Below the pieces are notes generated by a model, which saw only the letters and a program-made list of their open reading frames with translations, was not told the origin of the DNA and ran no database searches. DNA of 10,981 nt. Origin: Clostridiales bacterium. Its GTDB lineage: Bacteria; Bacillota; Clostridia; Tissierellales; Sedimentibacteraceae. The DNA lies in NCBI GenBank assembly GCA_003457065.1, contig DMJQ01000021.1:25146-36126 (forward strand). The letters run 5' to 3'. Positions 1 through 6,115 of this stretch are shown piece after piece (positions within the stretch are counted from its first letter, which is position 1; each line of letters opens with the position of its first letter). The translations under genes and the position numbers were made by a program.

Positions 1-42
1 GTAAATCTATAGCTGGACATGCTGCCAAGCTATAGATTTTTT
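1..42 (+). terminator. Rho-independent terminator of an upstream gene
   Basis: A perfect 12-bp inverted repeat, AAATCTATAGCT at 3-14 and AGCTATAGATTT at 28-39, encloses a 13-nt loop. A run of six T follows at 37-42. This is a classical intrinsic terminator. The gene it ends lies off the left edge of the window. Confidence 0.8.
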
Positions 43-151
43 ATGTCTTGGTCAACGATTTCCCTACAAGACGGAAGCAAGATACATGACATAACAATGG
101 AAGTTGATTGCGTTTATTAAGATATCTTAACAAAATTTGAATTACTTTGTT

Positions 152-179
152 TTGACAATTAATAAATATTTGATAGAAT
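152..179 (+). promoter_or_regulatory. Sigma-A-type promoter of prs
   Basis: TTGACA at 152-157 matches the -35 consensus exactly. TAGAAT at 174-179 is a good -10 box, with a 16-nt spacer. The start codon lies about 48 nt downstream, which leaves a short leader with a strong ribosome binding site (GGGAGG, 217-222). Confidence 0.7.
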
Positions 180-227
180 GTAAAAGTAAAAGCAAAGAAG
201 AGAGCATAATTTGAACGGGAGGAAAAA

Positions 228-1382
228 ATGAATATAAATGATTATACGTACAATGAGCCTCAGCCATTTGGCGAATTGTCAATAGTAGCTATGAAAGGCT
301 GTGAGGAGATTGCGGCCAAGATTGACTATTATTTAAAAGAATGGAGACAGGACAAAAATGCTGTCATATATTCAGATGGATCGGTTCCTGCGAGAACATA
401 CTTGCTTGATGCTGTTTGTCCAAGGTTTGGATCAGGCGAAGCAAAAGGTGTGATTAATGAGACTGTGAGAGGCCATGACGTCTTTATTATATCGGATGTA
501 TTCAATTATGGCGTAACATATAAAATGTACGGCATGGATGTGCCGATGAGTCCGGATGATCATTATCAGGATTTAAAAAGAATAATTGCCGCAATGAACG
601 GCAAGGAAAAAAGAATTACGGTAATTATGCCGATGCTTTATGAAGGCAGACAGCATAAGAGAGCTACAAGAGAATCACTTGACTGTGCAATGGCACTGCA
701 GGAACTTACATCAATGGGTGTTGAAAATATCATATCTTTTGATATTCATGACCCAAGGGTTCAAAACGCTATACCATTACACGGATTTGAGGATTTTCAC
801 CCTCATTACCAGATGATTAAAGCATTTGTAAGAACTACTCCGGATGCTTTGATAGACAGAAATCACATGATGATCATTTCACCGGATGAAGGTGGAATGT
901 CAAGATGTATTTATTATTCATCAGTTATGGAATTGGATCTTGGAATGTTTTATAAGAGAAGAGACTATTCTGTAATAGTAAATGGGAAAAATCCTGTTGT
1001 AAGCCATGAATTCTTGGGAGATAACGTGGAGGGCAAGGATGTCATAGTAGTTGACGACATGATAGCTTCAGGTGACTCCATGATTGACGTTGCAAGAAAG
1101 CTGAAAGAAAGAAAAGCAAAAAATGTATATGTTTTTGCTTCATTCGGCTTATTTACAGAGGGATTTGCTAAATTTGACAAAGCATTTGAAGAAGGAACAA
1201 TAACCAAAATTTTTACTACAAACATGATTTACAGAAAACCAGAGCTTATGCTGAAACCTTGGTATGCTGAAGTTGATATGTCAAAATATATCGCAAATAT
1301 TATTGACACATTGAATTATGACAGATCATTAAGCGAATTACTGGATCCTGTTCAGAAAATTAAGAAACTTCTTAAAAAATAA
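228..1382 (+). CDS. prs: Ribose-phosphate pyrophosphokinase (PRPP synthetase), long form
   Basis: Makes 5-phosphoribosyl-1-pyrophosphate from ribose-5-phosphate and ATP in the cytoplasm, the entry point for purine, pyrimidine, NAD, histidine and tryptophan synthesis. Seen in the sequence: an N-terminal YSDG motif (48-51), the RQ-containing ATP-site stretch (YEGRQHKR, 138-145), the catalytic-region FDIHDP (171-176), SPDEGG (218-223, usually SPDHGG), the flexible-loop basic cluster YKRR (242-245) and the PRPP-binding loop VVDDMIASGDSM (274-285). At 384 residues it is clearly longer than the usual ~315. The extra length sits in insertions near residues 55-75 and 93-112 plus a longer C-terminus. 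The start is set by GGGAGG five bases upstream of the ATG. It has its own promoter and terminator and so is probably monocistronic. The key motifs look intact, so I expect an active enzyme. The long form is the only oddity. Confidence 0.93.
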   Translation: MNINDYTYNEPQPFGELSIVAMKGCEEIAAKIDYYLKEWRQDKNAVIYSDGSVPARTYLLDAVCPRFGSGEAKGVINETVRGHDVFIISDVFNYGVTYKMYGMDVPMSPDDHYQDLKRIIAAMNGKEKRITVIMPMLYEGRQHKRATRESLDCAMALQELTSMGVENIISFDIHDPRVQNAIPLHGFEDFHPHYQMIKAFVRTTPDALIDRNHMMIISPDEGGMSRCIYYSSVMELDLGMFYKRRDYSVIVNGKNPVVSHEFLGDNVEGKDVIVVDDMIASGDSMIDVARKLKERKAKNVYVFASFGLFTEGFAKFDKAFEEGTITKIFTTNMIYRKPELMLKPWYAEVDMSKYIANIIDTLNYDRSLSELLDPVQKIKKLLKK

Positions 1383-1448
1383 AAACCCTGTGCTGCGCGG
1401 TCGGATTGTAGGCAGATTTCGGAAACCTTGTTGTATGAATAATAAGAT

Positions 1449-1484
1449 AAGTCATCCTGAGAATAATCAGGATGACTTTTTTAC
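1449..1484 (+). terminator. Terminator between convergent prs and the flavoprotein gene
   Basis: A perfect 12-bp stem (AAGTCATCCTGA at 1449-1460, TCAGGATGACTT at 1467-1478) encloses a 6-nt loop, with T-rich sequence running to 1482. It ends prs transcription about 66 nt after the stop codon. The minus-strand gene stops only 8 nt away. The minus-strand side is also moderately T-rich, so the hairpin probably works in both directions. Confidence 0.85.
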
Positions 1485-1485
1485 T

Positions 1486-3087
1486 TTATCCTCTTGCAAC
1501 CTTGGCGGGGTACCATTTTGCAAACCATGCCGTAAACAAGCCCATCAATGCCGGCGCAGCGGAATTAACAAGTCCTGTATATTCTGATATGGAGCTTTTC
1601 ATAAGGAAATATGAGTAAAATGTAATCACCAGATACAACACTCCCCATGCCATGGTCAATATTCTGTTGGTTTTTATAAACAAAGGATTGTCGAACGCTC
1701 CATCATCGCCGTATTCACTACTTGAATAATGTGCGGTCAATGGTATTTTTGCTTTGCAGGATAACAGCCACAAGATGCCGAAAAGCAGGTACGACATACA
1801 GATTATCAGAGTTTTGTCGAATGAAAGCAGTGTTGCCAGACTGAGGACAGATACCAGTAGGCCGCTGATTTTATCGTAAACCGTTAATCGGTATTTAGAT
1901 CCGAGCATCGGAACAAGCGAGCAGAATAAAATCCCGGCGGCACCACCCCAAACAGTGTTAATTGGAAGCAATATCCATAAAACAATCCACTGGAACAGAA
2001 AGACTTTCATGTTGGTTTTGCAAGGGTTGTTTTGATTTTTTAAAGAGAAATTTCCGACGCTGAAATAATTATCCATTTTCAGCATTGTATCAAAATCGCC
2101 CAATACACGGAGTTGCTTATTCATCATGGCTTTTGCCGGATTGACTTTTCCTTCTGAAATTTGCAGCCAGAGTTCAAAAGATGTTTCGATCCTTGTGGTA
2201 TAGGGAGTAAAATTTGTGTTTTTTACAACGCATTTTTCTTTTCCCGGCAACAGCTGATAAGTCTTGTTGATATCCGTAAAAAATATTTCCAGTATAATAT
2301 CCTTTCCATTTGTGCCTGGATTGTAAACAGCCGCCATCTGCCTGATAAAATTGTAAGATTTGTCCTCAGGCTGAGCGCTGTCGACAGGTTCTTGAATTTT
2401 CCAGCTGGCATTGGCCATCTCAACGAAAGATTCCGGCGGAAATAAAAGTTCGGTAAGCTTATTTTCGGTATATTCTGAAAACCTGCCTTCCAAAGCAAAT
2501 TCTTCTCCTGCTTTTTCAGCATAAACCAGGTAATTGCCGGTTCTTGCTGAAAGCTGAGGTACATTGAACAGTTCTCCTTCCGTACAGATGATTTTTGTCA
2601 AATCATTTTTGAACATAATTTCAAATTGCCGCAGAAGGGCATCATAATTATTTTTTGTGGAATAAAAGCCGCAGGTTGAAATCAACACATGGTGCTGATG
2701 AGACAAATCGTATCTTGGCGGATGCCCGCTGGTTTTATCCGCGTTAACGGTCATAAACGGAAGGTTGGTGGGAAGCAAGCGGTCGAGGAAAGCCTTGATT
2801 TTTGAAGGCATGCCAAAATAGTATAGCGGGAAGCTCCATATGATGACATCTGCGTCAATGTATTTTTCAATAAGTTCCTGCATGTCATCATCTATTATGC
2901 AACGGCCGGGGGTCCTGGTCCAGCAGGAAAAGCAACCTCGGCAATGCTCAATGCTGGTATTGTAAATCGCTATAATGTCAATGTGGTTTTTGTTTACTGC
3001 GTTCATTCCATCCAAAAATGCGTTTGTTATTTTCAGGGTGTTGCTTCTGTCGCACCTTGGGCTGCCATTGAGTACAAGTATATTCAT
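1486..3087 (-). CDS. Flavodoxin-fold oxidoreductase fused to SCP2-like and multi-pass membrane domains
   Basis: A probable membrane-bound flavoprotein of unknown substrate. Residues 1-200 form an NAD(P)H-dependent FMN reductase/flavodoxin-like domain: the first strand and phosphate loop LNGSPRCDRSNT (6-17), the family cysteines C49, C52, C55 and C63 (CRGCFSCW region), IDDDM (65-69) and the flavin-edge segment SFPLYYFGMPSKIKAFLDR (85-103). Residues ~225-345 look like an SCP2-type lipid-binding domain (LWLQISEGKVNPAKAMMNK, 307-325, then LRVLGDFDTMLKM, 326-338). This assignment is by pattern only. Residues ~360-525 contain five or six hydrophobic helices (about 360-376, 381-395, 407-423, 425-444, 476-496, 506-525). 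The gene overlaps the upstream padR stop by 4 bases (ATGA) and has GGAGG at 3095-3099, so translation is probably coupled. Two lines sampled by eye have 45-48% GC against 33-43% elsewhere, a weak hint of a different origin. FMN use and membrane location are inferred. Confidence 0.82.
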   Translation of the reverse strand: MNILVLNGSPRCDRSNTLKITNAFLDGMNAVNKNHIDIIAIYNTSIEHCRGCFSCWTRTPGRCIIDDDMQELIEKYIDADVIIWSFPLYYFGMPSKIKAFLDRLLPTNLPFMTVNADKTSGHPPRYDLSHQHHVLISTCGFYSTKNNYDALLRQFEIMFKNDLTKIICTEGELFNVPQLSARTGNYLVYAEKAGEEFALEGRFSEYTENKLTELLFPPESFVEMANASWKIQEPVDSAQPEDKSYNFIRQMAAVYNPGTNGKDIILEIFFTDINKTYQLLPGKEKCVVKNTNFTPYTTRIETSFELWLQISEGKVNPAKAMMNKQLRVLGDFDTMLKMDNYFSVGNFSLKNQNNPCKTNMKVFLFQWIVLWILLPINTVWGGAAGILFCSLVPMLGSKYRLTVYDKISGLLVSVLSLATLLSFDKTLIICMSYLLFGILWLLSCKAKIPLTAHYSSSEYGDDGAFDNPLFIKTNRILTMAWGVLYLVITFYSYFLMKSSISEYTGLVNSAAPALMGLFTAWFAKWYPAKVARG

Positions 3088-3635
3088 AAGGATTCCTCCA
3101 GCGTTTTAATTGTACGGTCTGCCCAGTCAAGGCACATTTTAAAATAGGATTTTCCAAAATCAGCCGTAAGTTTCCAGTATACAGCCTTGTGTGTTTTATC
3201 GACATATGGTTGGTAAAGTTCTATGAGGCTATTTGTGCCATACAGAGATGCCATGGCATCCATGCAATTATTTTTATAATTTTTAAGCATAATTACACTT
3301 TCGTCAAAGCTTCTTTCACCGGAGAAAAACAGCTTCATTAAAAATACGCTACGGATCTGAAATTCATTATCCGGTATATCTTTGTTCAGCCAGTTTTTAA
3401 GTTCTGACCTGCCGACCGGAGTAATTGAATATTGTTTTTTATTGGGCTTGTTTGTTTGAAATATAACCTCTGATGTGAGCCATCCAAGTTTCTCCATGGC
3501 ATTGAGCTCGCGATAAATTTGGCTTGTCTGTGCCTGCCAGAAAAAGTTAAGAGAATCTTTAAATGCCTTGTCAAGTTCATATCCTGTCATGCTTCCATAA
3601 TTTAAAAGGCCTAATAGACCATGCTTTAAAGACAT
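3084..3635 (-). CDS. PadR-family transcriptional regulator
   Basis: A 183-residue DNA-binding repressor-type protein. Residues 1-80 are a PadR winged helix: MSLKHGLLGLLNYGSMTGYE at the start, the probable recognition-helix region with SQIYRELNAMEKLGWL (38-53) and the wing KKQYSITPVGRSEL (66-79). Residues ~90-180 are the alpha-helical C-terminal dimerisation domain typical of the longer PadR subfamily, rich in aromatic residues (e.g. AVYWKLTADFGKSYFKM, 151-167). GGAGG lies 7 nt before the ATG (3643-3647). PadR regulators commonly repress an adjacent transporter or detoxification gene and their own gene until a phenolic or other small ligand releases them. Here the only downstream partner is the membrane flavoprotein, so that is the likely target. 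The ligand cannot be told from the sequence. Confidence 0.92.
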   Translation of the reverse strand: MSLKHGLLGLLNYGSMTGYELDKAFKDSLNFFWQAQTSQIYRELNAMEKLGWLTSEVIFQTNKPNKKQYSITPVGRSELKNWLNKDIPDNEFQIRSVFLMKLFFSGERSFDESVIMLKNYKNNCMDAMASLYGTNSLIELYQPYVDKTHKAVYWKLTADFGKSYFKMCLDWADRTIKTLEESL

Positions 3636-3648
3636 ATCCGAACCTCCA

Positions 3649-3672
3649 TAATATTATATTTGTATAATATTA
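3649..3672. promoter_or_regulatory. Candidate PadR operator (palindrome over the -10 box)
   Basis: A perfect 10+10 bp inverted repeat, TAATATTATA (3649-3658) and TATAATATTA (3663-3672), has a 4-bp centre. It covers the -10 box of the padR promoter and ends just upstream of the padR ribosome binding site. Size and position suit a dimeric winged-helix repressor. Binding by the neighbouring PadR protein is inferred. Confidence 0.55.
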
Positions 3673-3692
3673 AACAAGTATAACTTTGTCAA
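3664..3692 (-). promoter_or_regulatory. Promoter of the padR-flavoprotein operon
   Basis: Read on the minus strand, TTGACA (complement of 3687-3692) is followed after exactly 17 nt by TATTAT (complement of 3664-3669). This is close to ideal sigma-A spacing. Transcription would enter padR (start codon at 3635) and then the flavoprotein gene. Confidence 0.75.
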
Positions 3693-3810
3693 GAAAAAAT
3701 TATAAATCCTGCACGGTGTTTAATCCCCAACTGATAGGTGAAATTGAACTATTGAGGTTGTTTTTACATATAATTTAATGACAAGTTATATTACGACAAA
3801 ATGCGACAAA

Positions 3811-3846
3811 ATCCCGCAAAATATTTTTTGCAAAATTTTGCGGGAT
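3811..3846. repeat. 12-bp inverted repeat (hairpin)
   Basis: ATCCCGCAAAAT (3811-3822) and ATTTTGCGGGAT (3835-3846) are perfectly complementary around a 12-nt loop. No T-run follows on the plus strand and only a weak one on the minus strand, so this is not a good terminator. It could be an RNA structure or a protein-binding palindrome. Confidence 0.6.
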
Positions 3847-3918
3847 CCAGGAGTAAAATAAAGTAGTAATGTCAATGAGAAATATAACCTTACAAATAAA
3901 GCACATGCTCCTGGTGGC

Positions 3919-3957
3919 ATTCCGGGAAATTAAAATCCTTCTCGGAATAACTTTTTA
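3919..3957 (+). terminator. Terminator-like hairpin with no known upstream gene
   Basis: ATTCCGGGAA (3919-3928) pairs with TTCTCGGAAT (3939-3948) through ten pairs, one of them G-U. The loop is 10 nt and a five-T run follows at 3952-3956. No plus-strand gene lies upstream before prs, which has its own terminator. The transcript ended here, if any, would be non-coding or encode only a tiny peptide. Confidence 0.5.
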
Positions 3958-3995
3958 ATTTTGTCTTAAGATTAGTTGTTTTGTGAACAAAAAAA

Positions 3996-4024
3996 TTGAA
4001 ATTAGATAAGTTATATGTTATAAT
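3996..4024 (+). promoter_or_regulatory. Promoter of the mreB-like gene (extended -10)
   Basis: TTGAAA (3996-4001) is separated by 17 nt from a perfect TATAAT (4019-4024), which carries the extended -10 TG dinucleotide at 4016-4017. The predicted start of transcription near 4031 gives a leader of about 80 nt. The ribosome binding site AGGAGG lies at 4099-4104. I see no riboswitch in the leader. Confidence 0.78.
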
Positions 4025-4110
4025 CTTTATCATTATAACTAAATGTAAGATTTTGCATAATTTGAAGGCGAATCAGCAAAAGAATATAGGAAATATACAG
4101 GAGGATACAA

Positions 4111-5142
4111 ATGGGTTTCAGAATGGACATTGGAATCGACCTTGGTACTGCCAGCGTATTAGTATACATTAAAGGTAAAGGAATAGTAATAAATGAACCT
4201 TCTGTTGTTGCAATCGATATAAATACTAATAAGATACTTGAGGTTGGAGAGGAAGCCAGAAAAATGCTCGGACGTACGCCGGGCAATATTGTTGCTATCA
4301 GACCTTTAAGAGACGGTGTTATATCAGATTTCGACATAACAGAAAAAATGCTTAAATATTTTATAAAAAAAGCGGTAGGCAATTCAATAATTAAGCCGAG
4401 AGTTATCATATGCGTTCCAAGCGGAGTAACCGAAGTTGAAAAAAGAGCGGTGCTTGAAGCAAGCATGAACGCGGGAGCAAAAAAGACATACCTGATTGAA
4501 GAGCCGGTGGCATCTGCTATAGGAGCAGGACTTGACATAACAAAACCATCAGGACACATGATTATAAACATGGGCGGAGGCACAACAGATATAGCTGTTA
4601 TTTCTCTTGGCGGAATCGTAGTCAGCAGATCGATAAAAGTTGCCGGAGACAAGTGTGATGATGCTATAGTAAGATATGTAAGAAAAAAATATAATGTAAT
4701 GATTGGATTAAGAAGTGCGGAAGAGCTTAAAATAAATATAGGAACGGCGTTCCCCGAAGAAGAGGAACAATTCATGGAAGTAAGAGGAAGAAATCTTGTT
4801 ACGGGTCTTCCTGTAAATCTGACAATATCATCTTCAGACATGCTTGAAGCATTGGAAGAAACAATTACTTCAATTGCCGATGCGGTGCATTCGGTTCTTG
4901 AAAAAACACCGCCGGAACTGGCTGCAGACATAAGTGAAAAGGGCATCGTAATGACAGGCGGAGGCGGTCTGATTCACGGGCTGGACAAATTAATAGCGAA
5001 AAGAACGGGACTGGATGTAACTATTGCCGAAGATGCAATTTCATGTGTGGCTAAGGGAACGGGTCAATCACTTGAACACATGGATGTATTAAAAGATTCT
5101 TTAATAACAGACAGCATTAAAACTAATTACAGTGCATCATAA
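4111..5142 (+). CDS. mreB: MreB/Mbl-type actin-like rod-shape protein
   Basis: A bacterial actin homologue that forms membrane-associated filaments guiding wall synthesis during elongation. At 343 residues it has the family's usual length. Phosphate-1 motif IGIDLGTAS (7-15) includes D10. GRTPGNIVAIRPLRDGVI and CVPSG are typical. The EEP motif carrying the catalytic-region glutamate is at 130-132. The adenosine motif TGGGG is at 282-286, preceded by the characteristic EKTPPELAADI stretch. The phosphate-2 motif reads INMGGGTTD (152-160): the aspartate normally found in DIGGGTT is N153. The first half resembles Mbl (VLVYIKGKGIVINEPSVVA) and the second half MreB (VISLGGIV, LEHM), so the subtype is open. 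mreC and mreD are not next to it, as is common for Mbl-type paralogues. The start is fixed by AGGAGG six nt before the ATG. It probably assembles, but normal ATP hydrolysis is uncertain. Confidence 0.9.
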   Translation: MGFRMDIGIDLGTASVLVYIKGKGIVINEPSVVAIDINTNKILEVGEEARKMLGRTPGNIVAIRPLRDGVISDFDITEKMLKYFIKKAVGNSIIKPRVIICVPSGVTEVEKRAVLEASMNAGAKKTYLIEEPVASAIGAGLDITKPSGHMIINMGGGTTDIAVISLGGIVVSRSIKVAGDKCDDAIVRYVRKKYNVMIGLRSAEELKINIGTAFPEEEEQFMEVRGRNLVTGLPVNLTISSSDMLEALEETITSIADAVHSVLEKTPPELAADISEKGIVMTGGGGLIHGLDKLIAKRTGLDVTIAEDAISCVAKGTGQSLEHMDVLKDSLITDSIKTNYSAS

Positions 5143-5166
5143 GATGAATAAGCAATTATGTTATGT

Positions 5167-5202
5167 GATTCTGGCAATGAAATTGCCAGAGTCTTGTTGT
5201 CT
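5167..5202 (+). terminator. Hairpin after the mreB-like gene, weak terminator
   Basis: GATTCTGGCAAT (5167-5178) pairs with ATTGCCAGAGTC (5182-5193) in a 12-bp stem with one G-U pair and a 3-nt loop. The downstream tract TTGTTGTCTTT is only moderately T-rich. I find no clear promoter between this hairpin and galU, so some read-through into galU is likely. Confidence 0.55.
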
Positions 5203-5240
5203 TTAAAATATGAGGTTATTACCGTTAATAGAGGTTAGAT

Positions 5241-6104
5241 ATGAAAATAAGAAAAGCAGTTATACCTGCAGCAGGACTTGGAACAAGATTCCTGCCTGTG
5301 ACTAAATCAATACCGAAAGAAATGCTGCCAATAGTCGATAAACCGACAATTCAGTACATAGTTGAGGAAATAATTGCTTCCGGCATAGAAGACGTATTAA
5401 TTATAACAGGCAGAAACAAAGGTTCTATTGAAGAACACTTTGACAGGGCGATCGAGCTGGAGGATAACTTGGAAAAAACCCAAAAACAAGAGCTGCTGGA
5501 GGAAGTCCGTAAAATTTCAAGAATGATTAATATTCATACTGTGAGACAGAAGGATCCTCTTGGGTTAGGGCATGCTGTTTATTGCGCAAAGTCATTTGTA
5601 GGCAATGAACCGTTCGCGGTATTGCTTGGCGATGATGTGGTAGATTCGCAAAAACCATGCTTAAAACAGATGATTGAAATGTTTGAACAATATAATTCCA
5701 CAATTCTGGGGGGTCAGAGGGTAGAATGGGAAAATGTTAGCAAGTACGGCATAGTGTCGGGAAATAAAATCAGCGATACCGTGTATTCTGTCAAGGACCT
5801 GGTTGAAAAGCCGGCTAAGGAGAAAGCACCGACTAATATAGCAATTCTCGGAAGATATATCATTACGCCAAAAATATTCGAAATACTTGAAAATACCCAT
5901 AAAGGCGTCGGCGGTGAGATACAGCTTACCGACGGATTAAGAGAATTGTGTAATATTGAAGATGTTTATGCATATACATTTGAAGGCAGACGATATGATG
6001 TGGGAAGCAAAATAGGATTTCTTGAAGCAACGGTTGACTTTGCACTTAAACGAGACGACTTGAGGGATGATTTTAAAGCTTATTTAAATAAACTGAATTT
6101 ATAA
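5241..6104 (+). CDS. galU: UTP--glucose-1-phosphate uridylyltransferase
   Basis: Cytoplasmic enzyme (GalU/GtaB/HasC family) that joins UTP and glucose-1-phosphate into UDP-glucose, the donor for wall teichoic acid, glycolipid, capsule and other surface glycans. The nucleotide-binding signature AAGLGTRFLPVTKSIPKEML (10-29) is complete. Other family landmarks are DKPTIQYIVEE (33-43), the LLGDD metal/uridine region (128-132), the acceptor-side region LVEKP (187-191), GGEIQLTDG (224-232) and GRRYDVGSK (249-257). The 287-residue length is normal. The start has a moderate ribosome binding site (GAGG, 5231-5234). The stop is 11 nt before the next start, whose ribosome binding site touches the galU stop codon. 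galU and the phosphoglucomutase gene supply consecutive steps and are almost certainly co-transcribed. Confidence 0.95.
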   Translation: MKIRKAVIPAAGLGTRFLPVTKSIPKEMLPIVDKPTIQYIVEEIIASGIEDVLIITGRNKGSIEEHFDRAIELEDNLEKTQKQELLEEVRKISRMINIHTVRQKDPLGLGHAVYCAKSFVGNEPFAVLLGDDVVDSQKPCLKQMIEMFEQYNSTILGGQRVEWENVSKYGIVSGNKISDTVYSVKDLVEKPAKEKAPTNIAILGRYIITPKIFEILENTHKGVGGEIQLTDGLRELCNIEDVYAYTFEGRRYDVGSKIGFLEATVDFALKRDDLRDDFKAYLNKLNL

Positions 6105-6115
6105 GGGGTGTTTTT

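Larger units (their letters stand above)
3693..3995. other. Non-coding gap with repeats, hairpins and a possible small RNA
   Basis: About 300 bp between divergent promoters without a convincing gene. From left to right it holds TATAAT at 3769-3774, with only a weak TTGAAC 19 nt upstream. CGACAAAAT occurs twice at 10-bp spacing (3794-3802, 3804-3812), and a related CGCAAAAT follows at 3815. A 12-bp stem runs 3811-3846. CCAGGAG (3847-3853) is complementary to CTCCTGG (3909-3915). A terminator-like hairpin lies at 3919-3956. A 29-codon ORF (3869-3958) is poorly supported because its AGGAG lies 15 nt upstream. The parts could make a plus-strand RNA of about 175 nt. No known riboswitch or RNA family was recognised. 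Confidence 0.4.

Noticed and set aside
41..94. TTATGTC (41-47) and GACATAA (88-94) as a structured RNA element upstream of prs
   Set aside because: The arms are only 7 bp, 40 nt apart, and lie upstream of the predicted prs promoter and after a terminator, so no known transcript would contain them.
1390..1587. A 65-codon plus-strand frame after prs
   Set aside because: It runs through the terminator hairpin at 1449-1478 and into the antisense of the flavoprotein gene, and it has no ribosome binding site.
3811..3846. The hairpin as a terminator for the padR promoter region
   Set aside because: No T-run follows on the plus strand and only a weak one on the minus strand. It also lies upstream of the padR promoter, not after a gene.
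4025..4110. A riboswitch in the leader of the mreB-like gene
   Set aside because: The 80-nt leader is AT-rich and has no strong stem or conserved riboswitch core.
4011..4946. A 311-codon open frame on the minus strand across the mreB-like gene
   Set aside because: It is antisense to a clear MreB/Mbl protein with conserved motifs. Its translation is low-complexity and Ser/Ile/Leu-rich, and it has no convincing start context.
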